Of a DNA stretch of 64,000 nucleotides, positions 50,770 through 60,982 are shown one piece after another; within the stretch, counting starts at the first letter, position 1, and every line of letters begins with the position of its first letter. The DNA comes from Shewanella avicenniae. GTDB lineage: Bacteria > Pseudomonadota > Gammaproteobacteria > Enterobacterales > Shewanellaceae. The notes beneath the pieces are model-generated. The model did no database searches, had not been told where the DNA came from, and saw only the letters and a program-made list of their open reading frames with translations. The translations under genes were made by a program, and so were the position numbers. Location of the stretch: positions 2,604,001 through 2,668,000 of the forward strand of contig NZ_CP071503.1 in assembly GCF_017354945.1 (NCBI RefSeq), written 5' to 3'.

Positions 50770-50789
50770 CGATTATGAGAATCTACTCA

Positions 50790-51467
<678 letters not shown>

Positions 51468-51619
51468 TCAGGGGCGGAATCTTCGCACATTAGGCGGCTA
51501 TTGAGAAGTCTTTGAACTTCGACTTTAGCCGACTAAGTCGATTATTGCGTAAAGGTCAAATGCCACTTATCTATTACGTTTTGATGATCACACTGCTGAT
51601 TTTTTATCTGTGACTTTGC

Positions 51620-52465
51620 TCAATAAAGCAGACTGTACAGCTTACGTCGATATTGGCTGGCAAGCGCATTACCTTGACCAAGCGCCGACAAAATTGTCAG
51701 TAATTGCTGCTTCAGCGCGCCATTTGCGGCATTTAAATCTTGCTTAATTGGTGCAAACAGTAATTCTAAAGCCTCTTCATTACGCTGCGCTTGATGCAAA
51801 GCGGCAGCGAGTTGACTCAGCACCTCATAATCCGCAGGATTTTGCTCAAACGCTTGCTGCAGAGCGCGAATTTCTGGTGTGTCGGCGGCTTCTTCAGCTA
51901 ACTTCACTCGCGCCATCAGCGACGCATATTCACCTTGCTTATCTTCTAGCTTCACCGAAGCTAAAAGCGTTTTAGCGGTTTCAACATCACCGATGGTTAG
52001 TGCGATGTCCGCATAAGCCAACGTGACTTCTCCGTTTGCCGCTTCGCTGTAAGCTTCTTTAATCACGGGCAACGCAGCGTCGGCTTGCTGATTAGCCAAC
52101 AGTTGCTTGGCTTCATCAAGTTTAAGCTGCCACATTGCGGGCAGATGTTTGGCCAACATTTCACGAATTTTGGCTTCCGCTAAGCTACCGGCAAAGCCAT
52201 CCACCGGTTGCCCTTGGCTCAGCAATAAGGTGGTAGGTAAACTTTGGATGCGAAAATAAGACGCTAACTCCATCTGAGTTTCACAGTTAACCGACGCCAG
52301 TTGCAGCAGCCCTTGGTACGAGGCAGAGATCTGCTCCATCAACGCCAGCAAGCTTTTAGTTTCAGGCATCTGCTCAGCCCAAAACACCATGGCCACCAGT
52401 TTTTCTTTGGAGATATCCACCAACTGCTGAATATTATCTCGGGTCAATTCCATTGCTGTTTGCAT
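51620..52465 (-). CDS. cnoX: CnoX/YbbN-type thioredoxin-TPR co-chaperone without active-site cysteine
   Basis: E. coli CnoX (YbbN) is a chaperedoxin that protects proteins from hypochlorous acid and hands them to GroEL. This 281-residue homologue has the thioredoxin-like domain (about 1-110, with the LPTTLLLSQGQPVDGFAGS stretch) and a TPR-type C-terminal half ending NALASQYRRKLYSLLY, very close to the E. coli end. The position of the thioredoxin active site reads WAEQMPET, with no cysteine, where E. coli has WSERSQHC. The later cysteine (LASVNCET) is kept. It lies between htpG and adk, a place where E. coli has nothing. Confidence 0.88.
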   Translation of the reverse strand: MQTAMELTRDNIQQLVDISKEKLVAMVFWAEQMPETKSLLALMEQISASYQGLLQLASVNCETQMELASYFRIQSLPTTLLLSQGQPVDGFAGSLAEAKIREMLAKHLPAMWQLKLDEAKQLLANQQADAALPVIKEAYSEAANGEVTLAYADIALTIGDVETAKTLLASVKLEDKQGEYASLMARVKLAEEAADTPEIRALQQAFEQNPADYEVLSQLAAALHQAQRNEEALELLFAPIKQDLNAANGALKQQLLTILSALGQGNALASQYRRKLYSLLY

Positions 52466-52500
52466 AAAATCGGCACCTATTTCAATGGCTGAAAAATAGG

Positions 52501-52523
52501 AAAAGGGCCATTGCGGCCCTTTT
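52501..52523 (-). terminator. Terminator of htpG
   Basis: The 9-bp stem AAAAGGGCC / GGCCCTTTT with a 5-base loop lies 8 bp past the htpG stop on the minus strand. Confidence 0.8.
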
Positions 52524-52531
52524 CGGCATCA

Positions 52532-54445
52532 TTATTTAAAACTGCTCAGCAGCATCTTATTCATCAGACTGACAAACTTAGACGGATCTGACAAGCTGCC
52601 TTTCTCCGACAACAAGGCTTGTTGCAGCAGCAGCTCACTCCATTCAGCAAACGCAGTCTCATCTTGCAGATCGTTCAAACGTTCCACTAATGGATGGGTT
52701 GGGTTGACCTCAAAGATCGGCTTCACTTCTGGCACAGGCTGTCCTGCCGCTTGCATCAGCTTAATCATTTGAGAAGACATTTCACCTTCTCCCACTACCA
52801 CACAAGCAGGCGTGTCAGTCAGACGCGTAGTGACTTTAACTTCTTTGACTTTATCGCCCAAGGCTTCTTTTACGCGTTTAACTAAGTCTGCAGATTCTGT
52901 CGCGATTTTCTCTTGTGCTGCCTTTTCAGTTTCATCTTCAAGGTCACCGAGATCCAAATCACCACGCGTCACTGAATGCAGTTGTTTTTCTTTGTATTCA
53001 GTCAGGTGGCTGATTAACCATTCGTCGATACGGTCAGACAGCAACAACACCTCAATGCCTTTTTTACGCAGTAACTCAAGGTGCGGACTGTGGGCTGCAG
53101 CTTCATAGCTATCGGCCACAATGTAGTATATGTGTTTCTGGCCTTCTTTCATGCGGCTGATGTAGTCGTCTAACGACACATTTTGCTTAGATGAATCATT
53201 ATGAGTTGAAGCAAAACGCAGTAAACCGGCGACACGTTCTCTATTGGCGTAATCTTCAGCCGGACCTTCTTTCAACACTTGACCGAACTCAGTCCAAAAC
53301 TGTTGGTATTTGTCGCTGTCGTCTTTGGCCAGCTTTTCCAACATGCCCAGCACTCGTTTGGTCAAACCAGAACGCATCGCTTGGGTCACTTTGTTATCTT
53401 GCAAAATTTCACGCGATACGTTGAGTGGCAAGTCGTTAGAGTCGATCAGCCCTTTCACAAAACGCAGATAAGATGGCATGAATTGTTCAGCGTCATCCAT
53501 GATGAATACACGTTGAACAAACAACTTCAGCCCGTGCTTGTAATCGCGGTTCCATAAATCCCAAGGCGCTTTGGCTGGGATATACAGCAAACTTGTGTAT
53601 TCCTGCTTACCTTCTACACGGTTATGGCTCCACGTGACTGGGTCGCCGTAATCGTGCGAAATATGGCGATAGAACTCTTTGTACTCATCGTCGCTCACGT
53701 CTGATTTATTGCGGTTCCAAAGCGCGGTGGCTTTGTTCATCACCTTCCATTGACCTTCAGTCGCAGGAATTTTTTCTCCATCCGAACCATCGCGTTCTGG
53801 TGTGCCCTCTTCCCACATTTCGACAGGCACTGAGATATGATCAGAGTATTTAGTAATGATTGAACGTAAGCGCCAATCATCAGCAAACTCTTTTTCCTCT
53901 TCGCGCAGGTGCAGCACAATTTCAGTACCGCGCGTGTCTTTTACGATGTCAGTGACGGTGAAGCTGCCTTCACCTTCAGATTCCCACTGCACCGCTTTAT
54001 CTGCAGTATCGCCAGCGGCGCGCGTACGTACCGTTACCTTATCGGCCACGATAAAAGCTGAGTAGAAACCCACACCAAATTGACCAATCAGCTGCGAATC
54101 TTTTGCGGCATCGCCAGACAGGTTTTTGAAGAATTCGGCAGTACCAGACTTAGCAATGGTGCCCAAATGTTCGATAACGCTGTCGCGGTTCATGCCCACG
54201 CCGTTATCTTCAATAGTGACAGTGCCTTTGTCTTTGTCGGCACTGATGCGGACTCGCAAGTCACCATCACCTTCGTACAATGCATCATTGGTAAGGGCTA
54301 GGTAACGCAGCTTGTCAGCGGCGTCGGCAGCGTTCGACACCAGCTCACGTAAGAAAATCTCCTTGTTGGAATACAAAGAGTGGATCATCAAATGCAAAAG
54401 TTGTTTTACTTCAGCCTGAAAACCATGAGTTTCTTGTTGTGACAT
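52532..54445 (-). CDS. htpG: Hsp90-family molecular chaperone
   Basis: HtpG is the bacterial Hsp90. I start at ATG 54445 ([17 protein letters not shown]...), which follows GAGGAAGAA and matches family N-termini; 637 residues. The GHKL ATP-site motifs [17 protein letters not shown] and [11 protein letters not shown] lie in the first 150 residues. The middle domain keeps the catalytic Arg region ([10 protein letters not shown]), and the C-terminal dimerisation domain is complete. It is between recR and cnoX in the same direction. Confidence 0.97.
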   Translation of the reverse strand: MSQQETHGFQAEVKQLLHLMIHSLYSNKEIFLRELVSNAADAADKLRYLALTNDALYEGDGDLRVRISADKDKGTVTIEDNGVGMNRDSVIEHLGTIAKSGTAEFFKNLSGDAAKDSQLIGQFGVGFYSAFIVADKVTVRTRAAGDTADKAVQWESEGEGSFTVTDIVKDTRGTEIVLHLREEEKEFADDWRLRSIITKYSDHISVPVEMWEEGTPERDGSDGEKIPATEGQWKVMNKATALWNRNKSDVSDDEYKEFYRHISHDYGDPVTWSHNRVEGKQEYTSLLYIPAKAPWDLWNRDYKHGLKLFVQRVFIMDDAEQFMPSYLRFVKGLIDSNDLPLNVSREILQDNKVTQAMRSGLTKRVLGMLEKLAKDDSDKYQQFWTEFGQVLKEGPAEDYANRERVAGLLRFASTHNDSSKQNVSLDDYISRMKEGQKHIYYIVADSYEAAAHSPHLELLRKKGIEVLLLSDRIDEWLISHLTEYKEKQLHSVTRGDLDLGDLEDETEKAAQEKIATESADLVKRVKEALGDKVKEVKVTTRLTDTPACVVVGEGEMSSQMIKLMQAAGQPVPEVKPIFEVNPTHPLVERLNDLQDETAFAEWSELLLQQALLSEKGSLSDPSKFVSLMNKMLLSSFK

Positions 54446-54582
54446 GAATTTCTTCCTCAGTTCATCCGGTTGGACAATCAAAAAAACAGTGTGAAACCTA
54501 ACTGGATTAAAAGATGGGGGTCATTCAGCGCTTTTCAAGCGTCTAAAAAGACAGATTGCGCAAAAAGCCGACAATCGGCCAT

Positions 54583-54607
54583 TAAAAAGCCCCGCAAATG
54601 CGAGGCT
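54583..54607 (-). terminator. Terminator of the dnaX-ybaB-recR unit
   Basis: On the minus strand AGCCTCGCA / TGCGGGGCT (one mismatch, 2-base loop) is followed by TTTTAAT, about 30 bp past the recR stop. A second small hairpin (GCCGA CAA TCGGC) lies just beyond. Confidence 0.75.
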
Positions 54608-54636
54608 CTTCGGGCTAACAACATGATGTGCGATGG

Positions 54637-55236
54637 TTACAGCTGGATACGTCCGTTGAAAGACAAGGCTAATGTGGTGCTATCCACATACTCAAGCTCA
54701 CCGCCCACCGGCACACCGTGTGCAATACGGCTAACTTTTACCGCGTAACGGCGAGCAATATCCGCAATATAGTGCGCAGTAGCATCACCTTCGACTGTAG
54801 GGTTAGTCGCTAAAATCACCTCGGTAATATCGGCCGATTTTAGGTGCTGTTCAAGCAGGCTTAACCCCAGCTCATCAGGGCCGATACCATCAAGTGGCGA
54901 CAGATGCCCTAACAACACAAAATAACGGCCAGTGAAATGGCCACCCGCTTCAATCGCCAATACATCAGCAGGAGTTTCTACCACACAGAGAGTGTCAGAT
55001 TGACCACGTTTACTACTGGCGCAAATAGGACACAAGGACTCTTCGGTAAAGGTGCGACAACTTTGACAATGCCCCACCTCACTCATGGCCTTGGCCAATG
55101 CATCAGACAGCTTAAGGCCAGCGTTGCGGTCGCGCTCCAACAATTGAAACGCCATACGCTGCGCTGATTTAGGCCCAACACCGGGCAAGCAACGCAACGA
55201 ATGGATCAGCTCATCAACAAGCGGACTGAATTTCAT
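54637..55236 (-). CDS. recR: Recombination mediator protein RecR
   Basis: RecR works with RecF and RecO to load RecA on gapped DNA. The 199 residues have the N-terminal helix-hairpin-helix [13 protein letters not shown], a Cys4 zinc finger CQSC...CPIC (about 57-72), a Toprim domain ([29 protein letters not shown]) and the late Walker-B-like region. It is 19 bp after ybaB in the conserved dnaX-ybaB-recR order. Confidence 0.97.
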   Translation of the reverse strand: MKFSPLVDELIHSLRCLPGVGPKSAQRMAFQLLERDRNAGLKLSDALAKAMSEVGHCQSCRTFTEESLCPICASSKRGQSDTLCVVETPADVLAIEAGGHFTGRYFVLLGHLSPLDGIGPDELGLSLLEQHLKSADITEVILATNPTVEGDATAHYIADIARRYAVKVSRIAHGVPVGGELEYVDSTTLALSFNGRIQL

Positions 55237-55255
55237 GCCATTAACCGACGTTCAA

Positions 55256-55585
55256 TTAAAATGGCATTTTCATACCTGGAGGCAGTTGCATGCCACCAGT
55301 CACTTGCGCCATTTTTTCTTTTTGGGTTTCTTCGACACGACGAGCTGCATCGTTGCAAGCTGCCGCAATCAAATCTTCCAGCATCTCTTTGTCATCTTCG
55401 AGCAAGCTTGGATCAATTTCGACTTTACGTACGCTGTGGCTGCCTGTCATCGTGACTTTTACCAGACCTGCGCCAGATTCACCGGTAACTTCCATGCGGG
55501 CAATCTCTTCCTGCATTTTAGCCATACGCTCTTGCATTTGCTGGGCCTGTTTCATCAGGTTGCCCATACCGCCTTTTCCAAACAT
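55256..55585 (-). CDS. ybaB: YbaB/EbfC nucleoid-associated protein
   Basis: YbaB is a small DNA-binding protein often encoded between dnaX and recR. The start is ATG 55585 ([21 protein letters not shown]...), as in other YbaB proteins; the longer frame upstream has no family resemblance. The 109 residues have a long N-terminal helix, then the conserved [21 protein letters not shown] strand region. Confidence 0.95.
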   Translation of the reverse strand: MFGKGGMGNLMKQAQQMQERMAKMQEEIARMEVTGESGAGLVKVTMTGSHSVRKVEIDPSLLEDDKEMLEDLIAAACNDAARRVEETQKEKMAQVTGGMQLPPGMKMPF

Positions 55586-55702
55586 ATTCAGTTCTCTTTC
55601 ATTAACAAATAGTGACAGCGAAAACCCGCCCATCTTACCCAAATATTCATGATTCGCAATTTAAAAGCCGTTGAGCTGTAACGAATTCGATCTGGTTAGC
55701 AT

Positions 55703-58171
55703 TTACGGCTGAATTAATGCCGTTTTTTCCGCCAGCATTTCACCAGGGTAACTTAGTGAGTCCTCGTCCAATTCAGCGCCCATTTGCGCCATCATCCACT
55801 GCACATTGCTATCGGCGATTAACGATGACTTGGCTTGGGCTAATAATTCGCGATTAAAGCGATGACGTATCTCTTGCGGCGTTTCTCGCTGTTCATCCAC
55901 GCCGACCTCAATAACGGCTTCACAGCTGATACCGAGCACAGCGCTAATCGCCTGCTCCATCTGCACCACAGCCGTTTTAGCAGCCAGATGCTTTTGATCG
56001 GGCTTTAGCAATAGTTTTATCTGTTCACCTAATGCGTAACATACGGAGTTAGCAGCTAACTGGCGCACTCGCCCACCAATGTTGATACTTGCCACCAGCT
56101 TGTACCAACGTAAATCATCCGCGTGGCCTGTGGGTTGTTCAACCCGGTTTGCTTGGGCTGACTCAGCAGGTACCGAAGCTGCAATATTCGGCTCAACCTC
56201 AACAACCGCTGATGATTGCGGCTGTTCAGCACTTGCTGTGGTAGTTGCACCACGTTGAGGTTCACGCGCATCTACCAATGGATTGGTGACTGGAGCCTGC
56301 GGTGGCGTTACATCACGGTGTGAAGGCTTTGGTTGCTCTGGCTCAGGAAGAGCTTCACCGGGTTCCTGGGCCGCTTTTTTTAGGCCACGTCCCGGAGAAC
56401 TCACAGTACTCTCCACGTCATCGGCAGAGAGCGCCTCTATCTCTTTAAGCAAACTATCTCGGCTTGCTAACACCTGATCCAGCAGGTCATCGCCAAAGAG
56501 GCTGTCAACAACTGTGGCGACACTGTCCGTTGCCGTAGTGCCTTGAGCAGTAGCGGCTTCATCTGGCTGATTGTTCTGCAAGTCGCTCGCTTCAGCGATT
56601 GGCTGACGCTGAGCAGCAGCTGCCGGCGCTTCACCAAACATATCGCCCGTCAGTTCATCGTGAAAAGGCACTTCATAGGTGCCTTGTTCATCAACGGCAT
56701 CTTCGACCACATACCGCTTTTCAGGCATGGCGTCAGCTGCCGCCATACTGGCATAGGACTGCTCGTTGTCATACTCTGCCGCCATCTTATCGTAGCCTTG
56801 ATATCCCATACTATCGGCTTGAGAGATGATCAATGCTTGTTCAGCGGCTAAAGCAGCATCATCGGCGTCAGCAAAATCATCGTCATCACTGTCCGAGCTA
56901 TCGATGACAACCACATCGATGGCAGTTTTTTCTGCCGTCGCCATAACCTGAGGCCGCGAGGCATTTTCAGCACCATGTTGAACTGGCGCTGGTGTTGCAC
57001 TCGCCGATTTGACCGCTGCTGCACTCAGAGTTGGCAATTGAATAGATTCTACGCGGCTGTCATCTGTGGCCAGCCAACGAGTCGGAGTGGCTTTCGGTTC
57101 GAAGGCAACGGCTCGTAGCAGTGCCATTTCCAGTCCTGACTTAGGATCCGGCGCAAACGGCAAATCTTTACGGCCATGAAGCAACAGTTGGTAATAAAGC
57201 TGCACCTGCTCGGGAGGCAATGCCACCGCGAATGCCTTAATCTGCTCAGCATAGATCGCCAGTTGTGCCGCCGCAGGGGCAAATTGGGCTAAGGTGATTT
57301 GGTGAAGCAACTCCAACAAGCTGCGTAAAATTTCGTTGGCATCAGCGCCAAACGCTAACACTTTGTCGGCTTGGGTCAATAACTGGGCAATATCGCCATT
57401 CACTAACGCTTGCAGCAAAGTGAGCACTTGGCGCTCATCAACGGAGCCGAGCATTTTCTGCACCTGCTCCAGCATCACTTGACCGGCACCAAAGGCAATA
57501 GCTTGATCGGTTAGACTTAATGCATCACGCATACTGCCGTTAGCGGCTTTGGCCAACAAGTCCACTGCAGCGGCATCAGTCGGCACCTGCTCTTGCGCTA
57601 AAATATGAGTCAATTGAGCGCCAATGTCTTGCTGGCTCAAACTCTTCAAGTTGAACTGCAAGCAGCGCGACAACACAGTCACAGGCAGCTTCTGCGGATC
57701 AGTCGTGGCCAACAGGAATTTTACGTGTTCAGGGGGCTCTTCTAACGTTTTTAGCAACGCGTTAAAGCTGCTGCGCGAGAGCATGTGAACTTCGTCAATC
57801 AGATACACTTTGAAGCGGCCACGTGTTGGCCGATATTGCACGTTATCTAGCAGCTCACGGGTGTCATCTACTTTGGTGCGAGACGCCGCATCGACTTCAA
57901 TCAGGTCGACAAATCGCCCTTGGGCAATCTCTTGGCAACTGGAACATTCACCGCAAGGATTTGCAGTGATTCCTGTCTCGCAGTTGAGCCCTTTGGCAAA
58001 CAGTCTCGCTAAACTGGTTTTACCAACGCCGCGCGTGCCGGTGAAGAGATAAGCGTGATGCAAGCGCTGCTGACCGAGCGCATTGGTTAATGCATGCAAG
58101 ACATGGGACTGGCCCACAACTTGTTCAAAGTTGGCAGGTCGCCATTTTCTGGCTAATACCTGATATGACAT
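55703..58171 (-). CDS. dnaX: DNA polymerase III tau subunit (and predicted short frameshift product)
   Basis: DnaX is the clamp-loader ATPase, and the long tau form also binds the polymerase alpha subunit and DnaB. I start at ATG 58171 (MSYQVLARKWRP...) after GGGGAG; 822 residues against 643 in E. coli. Walker A GTRGVGKTS (about 45-53), zinc cysteines CETG...CGECSSC, DEVHMLSRSSFNALLKTLEEPP and SRC motif VLSRCLQFNL are in place. The extra length is a low-complexity acidic, Ala/Gln/Pro-rich linker (about 370-680, with a SSDSDDDD run). The C-terminal alpha-binding domain starts near 683. A frameshift signal stands at codons 597-599. Confidence 0.96.
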   Translation of the reverse strand: MSYQVLARKWRPANFEQVVGQSHVLHALTNALGQQRLHHAYLFTGTRGVGKTSLARLFAKGLNCETGITANPCGECSSCQEIAQGRFVDLIEVDAASRTKVDDTRELLDNVQYRPTRGRFKVYLIDEVHMLSRSSFNALLKTLEEPPEHVKFLLATTDPQKLPVTVLSRCLQFNLKSLSQQDIGAQLTHILAQEQVPTDAAAVDLLAKAANGSMRDALSLTDQAIAFGAGQVMLEQVQKMLGSVDERQVLTLLQALVNGDIAQLLTQADKVLAFGADANEILRSLLELLHQITLAQFAPAAAQLAIYAEQIKAFAVALPPEQVQLYYQLLLHGRKDLPFAPDPKSGLEMALLRAVAFEPKATPTRWLATDDSRVESIQLPTLSAAAVKSASATPAPVQHGAENASRPQVMATAEKTAIDVVVIDSSDSDDDDFADADDAALAAEQALIISQADSMGYQGYDKMAAEYDNEQSYASMAAADAMPEKRYVVEDAVDEQGTYEVPFHDELTGDMFGEAPAAAAQRQPIAEASDLQNNQPDEAATAQGTTATDSVATVVDSLFGDDLLDQVLASRDSLLKEIEALSADDVESTVSSPGRGLKKAAQEPGEALPEPEQPKPSHRDVTPPQAPVTNPLVDAREPQRGATTTASAEQPQSSAVVEVEPNIAASVPAESAQANRVEQPTGHADDLRWYKLVASINIGGRVRQLAANSVCYALGEQIKLLLKPDQKHLAAKTAVVQMEQAISAVLGISCEAVIEVGVDEQRETPQEIRHRFNRELLAQAKSSLIADSNVQWMMAQMGAELDEDSLSYPGEMLAEKTALIQP
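56344..56381 (-). promoter_or_regulatory. dnaX: Predicted -1 ribosomal frameshift signal in dnaX
   Basis: On the minus strand codons 597-599 read CTA AAA AAA, giving the slippery heptamer A AAA AAA. A 6-base spacer follows, then a stem CAGGAA / TTCCTG (56363-56368 with 56344-56349) that extends by GGC/GCC across one mismatch. A GGGA lies about 10 bases upstream, as a Shine-Dalgarno-like stimulator. This is the arrangement known from E. coli dnaX. Confidence 0.65.
56355..58171 (-). other. dnaX: Predicted gamma-like short DnaX product
   Basis: If ribosomes slip back one base at the heptamer, residues 1-599 are followed by Ser-Gly-Pro-Gly-Thr-Arg and a TGA at 56355-56357. That gives a product of 605 residues with the clamp-loader domains but without the C-terminal alpha-binding domain. 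Confidence 0.55.
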
Positions 58172-58291
58172 GAAACTCCCCAAATAACATTGGCTTGATA
58201 TTGCGGGAGCAAGCTCCGCGGATCGTCAAACAATACCATGCAGATTCAAGACATGCTATTGCTACGATCCGAGGTGCGAGTAATTGCGGAA

Positions 58292-58843
58292 TTAATCCCC
58301 TTCAAACTCACATAGTTTGGAGATTTCTAATCCCATATTGATCAAACGCTGCTCACCACCTAAGTCTGGCAGAGAGATAACGAACGCCGCATGAGCAACT
58401 TCCCCACCCAAACGGCGGATCAGTTTAACGGTGGCTTCAATAGTGCCACCCGTGGCCAGTAGGTCATCAACCACCAACACTTTGTCACCCGCTACGATGG
58501 CATCTTTATGCATCTCGAGCGTGTCATGACCATATTCCAGCTCGTAGCTCTCAGCAATGGTTTCACGCGGCAGTTTTCCCGGCTTACGAACTGGCACAAA
58601 ACCTACGCCTAGCTCCAGCGCCAGTGGTGCGCCAAACAGGAAACCACGGGCTTCGGTACCCACCACTTTGGTGAAGCCGAGGTCTTTATACTGTTCAACA
58701 AAGCTACGGATAGTTAATTGGTAAGCAACAGGATCTTCCAACAAACTGGTGACATCGCGAAACATGATGCCCGGCTTCGGATAGTCAGGAATGGTTTTGA
58801 TACTCTGCTTGATTAGCGCCAACTGCTCGGTATTTATTGCCAT
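58292..58843 (-). CDS. apt: Adenine phosphoribosyltransferase
   Basis: Apt salvages adenine to AMP with PRPP. Its 183 residues (183 in E. coli) include the PRPP loop [16 protein letters not shown] (about 123-138), [11 protein letters not shown] and [14 protein letters not shown]. It lies 120 bp upstream of dnaX in the same direction, as in E. coli. Confidence 0.97.
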   Translation of the reverse strand: MAINTEQLALIKQSIKTIPDYPKPGIMFRDVTSLLEDPVAYQLTIRSFVEQYKDLGFTKVVGTEARGFLFGAPLALELGVGFVPVRKPGKLPRETIAESYELEYGHDTLEMHKDAIVAGDKVLVVDDLLATGGTIEATVKLIRRLGGEVAHAAFVISLPDLGGEQRLINMGLEISKLCEFEGD

Positions 58844-58885
58844 AATTTCAATACTTAATTTGACGGGTTTACCCTGTCTTTACCA

Positions 58886-58912
58886 ACAAAAAGGCCCACC
58901 CAAGGTGGACCT
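58886..58912 (-). terminator. Terminator of ybaN
   Basis: On the minus strand GGTCCACC / GGTGGGCC (one mismatch, 3-base loop) is followed by TTTTTGTT. It lies about 80 bp past the ybaN stop and upstream of apt. A second small hairpin (CGGCT ... AGCCG, about 58923-58945) precedes it. Confidence 0.75.
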
Positions 58913-58991
58913 CATCTAAAATCCGGCTAAAGCTTAAGCCGCTTTGACTATGGTTGCAACCGCAATCGGGCGTTTGTGCGGCAACGGTTGC

Positions 58992-59378
58992 TTATTTAGC
59001 CGGCAGTGTTTGGATGGCGTTTGTTTCGTTTTGACGCCAAATAAAGATCATCAAACTGATAAATAATCCCACTAACAATAACTTGACCCAGATAAGTGGC
59101 ACAAAGTAAATGCTGACAGCAAAACTGAGCGCGGAAAACACCGATGCTCGCACTTTGATAGGTCGGCGGATCACACGCGATTGATTCCAATCCGCAAGCG
59201 GTGCACCAAAGCGAGGATGCTCATGCAACCAGCGATGTAATCTTGGGCTCGAACGGGCAAAACAAAACCCCGCCAGCAATAGAAACGGCACGGTGGGTAA
59301 CAAGGGTAGAAAAATACCAATCACACCGAGCCCGACAGCCAGCAAGCCTGAAATTAAATAGAAACTACGTTTCAGCAT
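58992..59378 (-). CDS. ybaN: YbaN/DUF454 inner-membrane protein
   Basis: The 128-residue protein fits the DUF454 (YbaN) family: a first membrane hairpin (about 6-40, [29 protein letters not shown] split by PLLP), the conserved [15 protein letters not shown] (about 50-64), and a second hydrophobic pair (about 82-113). Function is unknown. It lies upstream of apt, as in E. coli. Confidence 0.9.
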   Translation of the reverse strand: MLKRSFYLISGLLAVGLGVIGIFLPLLPTVPFLLLAGFCFARSSPRLHRWLHEHPRFGAPLADWNQSRVIRRPIKVRASVFSALSFAVSIYFVPLIWVKLLLVGLFISLMIFIWRQNETNAIQTLPAK

Positions 59379-59547
59379 TCAATGCACCAAATGAAAACAA
59401 TTCTCAGTTATCCAGTTTAGCTAAAATGGCTTAAATACCCAAGTCTGCCCCAACAGATTAGCGCAATCGAAAACTGCTGTGACGAGATTGGGCAAGAAAC
59501 GGTTTTACGGTAGAATGCGCAGCCCGTTATCATGAGGTTTAGCCCAC

Positions 59548-60489
59548 GTGAGAGTTATCCTAGCCCCGATGGAAGGGGTTGTTGACCATTTAATGCGAGA
59601 ATTACTGTCCAGTATCAATCACTACGATTTGCTGGTCACCGAATTCGTGCGTGTTGTTGATCAACTTTTGCCCGAGAAAGTGTTTTACCGTTTATGCCCA
59701 GAGTTGCAACAGCAAGGCAAAACGCTTGCTGGAACGCCGGTACGCGTGCAACTGTTGGGACAAGATCCTCAATGCATGGCAGATAATGCCATCACCGCCA
59801 TTAATCTCGGCTCTCACGGTGTTGATGCGAACTTTGGCTGCCCAGCCAAAATGGTAAATCGCAGCAATGGCGGCGCTATACTGTTGCGCTGTCCTGAACG
59901 AGTACACGATATTGTCAAAGCAATGCGTCAAACCGTTCCCAGCGATCAGCCGGTGACAGCCAAAATACGTTTAGGCTTTGATGACCGTTCGCTGTACATG
60001 GAAAACGCACTAGCTGTATATGAAGCTGGCGCAACAGAGCTTGCCGTTCATGCACGCAGTAAAGTTGATGGATACCGTCCTCCGGCCTACTGGGAATACA
60101 TTCGTGATATTCGTGAACGTCTACCGATCCCGGTTATCGCCAATGGCGAAATCTGGAATCAGCAGGATGCCTTGCGATGCCAAGAAGTGACCGGCTGTAC
60201 TGATCTTATGATTGGACGAGGTGCCATTGCGATGCCAAATTTGGCAAATGCAATCAAGGGCTCTGAAACGCCCTACTCTTGGCAGCAAACCTTGCAACTG
60301 CTGCTGCAATATACCCAATATGAGCACGAGAAAAACCTCTATTTCCCCGCGCGGATTAAACAGTGGTTTAGCTACCTTAATCGTCAATATCCAGAAGCTG
60401 ATGAACTTTTCCGGCAACTTCGCCTGCTCAAAACGCGGGAGGAGATCATCTCTTTGTTAGAAACTAGCGCCGTCACACTGCAAAAGTAG
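59548..60489 (+). CDS. dusC: tRNA-dihydrouridine(16) synthase
   Basis: DusC reduces U16 of tRNA with FMN and NADPH. The 313 residues match DusC rather than DusA/B: MRVILAPMEGVVD opening, TEFVRVVDQLLP, NFGCPAKMVN with the catalytic cysteine (about 98), the FMN-site ELAVHARSKVDGYRPPAYW (about 166-184) and GEIWNQQDA. The C-terminal ARIKQWFSYLNRQYPEADELF is also typical. The start is GTG 59548. Confidence 0.95.
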   Translation: MRVILAPMEGVVDHLMRELLSSINHYDLLVTEFVRVVDQLLPEKVFYRLCPELQQQGKTLAGTPVRVQLLGQDPQCMADNAITAINLGSHGVDANFGCPAKMVNRSNGGAILLRCPERVHDIVKAMRQTVPSDQPVTAKIRLGFDDRSLYMENALAVYEAGATELAVHARSKVDGYRPPAYWEYIRDIRERLPIPVIANGEIWNQQDALRCQEVTGCTDLMIGRGAIAMPNLANAIKGSETPYSWQQTLQLLLQYTQYEHEKNLYFPARIKQWFSYLNRQYPEADELFRQLRLLKTREEIISLLETSAVTLQK

Positions 60490-60570
60490 CTGAAGTTGAT
60501 CAGAGTCATAGTGAGCCGTTACCAGCCAACTAGACTAGTAAGTTAGCGACCACTGAAGGGCGACGTGATC

Positions 60571-60903
60571 ATGCAGCAAATTAGACAACGATTGTCGATT
60601 ATAGAAATGGAACTCAGAAGTGAATTGGCGGCCTTGGCACCCGAATGGCAAGCGTTACTGCTTAGCGATGTAATCGAGCAGATGGCTAGCCATGACATGT
60701 GTCATCATGCCCTGTATTCAAAGCTGGTGCGTCTTGACGCGGCACTATGCCAATTGGACATTGGCTTATATGGTTTGTGTTCAGATTGTGAAGCAGATAT
60801 TGAGGCTGAAAGGCTGAGTGCCGATCCGACTGAACAGCGTTGCCACCATTGTGATGACCAGTATAATCTTCAACATCGGCAAGAGCTAAGACTGAGCCAT
60901 TAG
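60571..60903 (+). CDS. DksA/TraR family C4 zinc-finger protein
   Basis: The 110-residue protein has a helical, coiled-coil-like N-terminal half and a C-terminal zinc finger GLCSDC...CHHC (about 69-94) of the TraR/DksA type. Those proteins enter the RNA polymerase secondary channel and tune promoters. I favour ATG 60571; GTG 60565 is closer to the GAAGGG ribosome site, so two extra residues are possible. It is shorter than DksA itself (151) and probably a paralogue. It is a single-gene unit between dusC and ndk. Confidence 0.85.
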   Translation: MQQIRQRLSIIEMELRSELAALAPEWQALLLSDVIEQMASHDMCHHALYSKLVRLDAALCQLDIGLYGLCSDCEADIEAERLSADPTEQRCHHCDDQYNLQHRQELRLSH

Positions 60904-60931
60904 CGTTACACAGATAGCAAAAGTGACAACA

Positions 60932-60959
60932 AAAAAGCGCGTGCTAAGACGCGCTTTTT
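60932..60959. terminator. Bidirectional terminator between the DksA-like gene and ndk
   Basis: The 11-bp stem AAAAAGCGCGT / ACGCGCTTTTT with a 6-base loop lies 28 bp after the DksA-like gene and 23 bp after the end of ndk. Confidence 0.9.
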
Positions 60960-60982
60960 CAACTTCTACACGACCGTAAAAA

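Noticed and set aside
58172-58291. Possible SRP RNA gene (ffs) upstream of dnaX
   Set aside because: In several bacteria ffs stands there, so I looked for the GGTCAGG...GGAAGGAAGCAGCC tetraloop region on both strands; it is not present.
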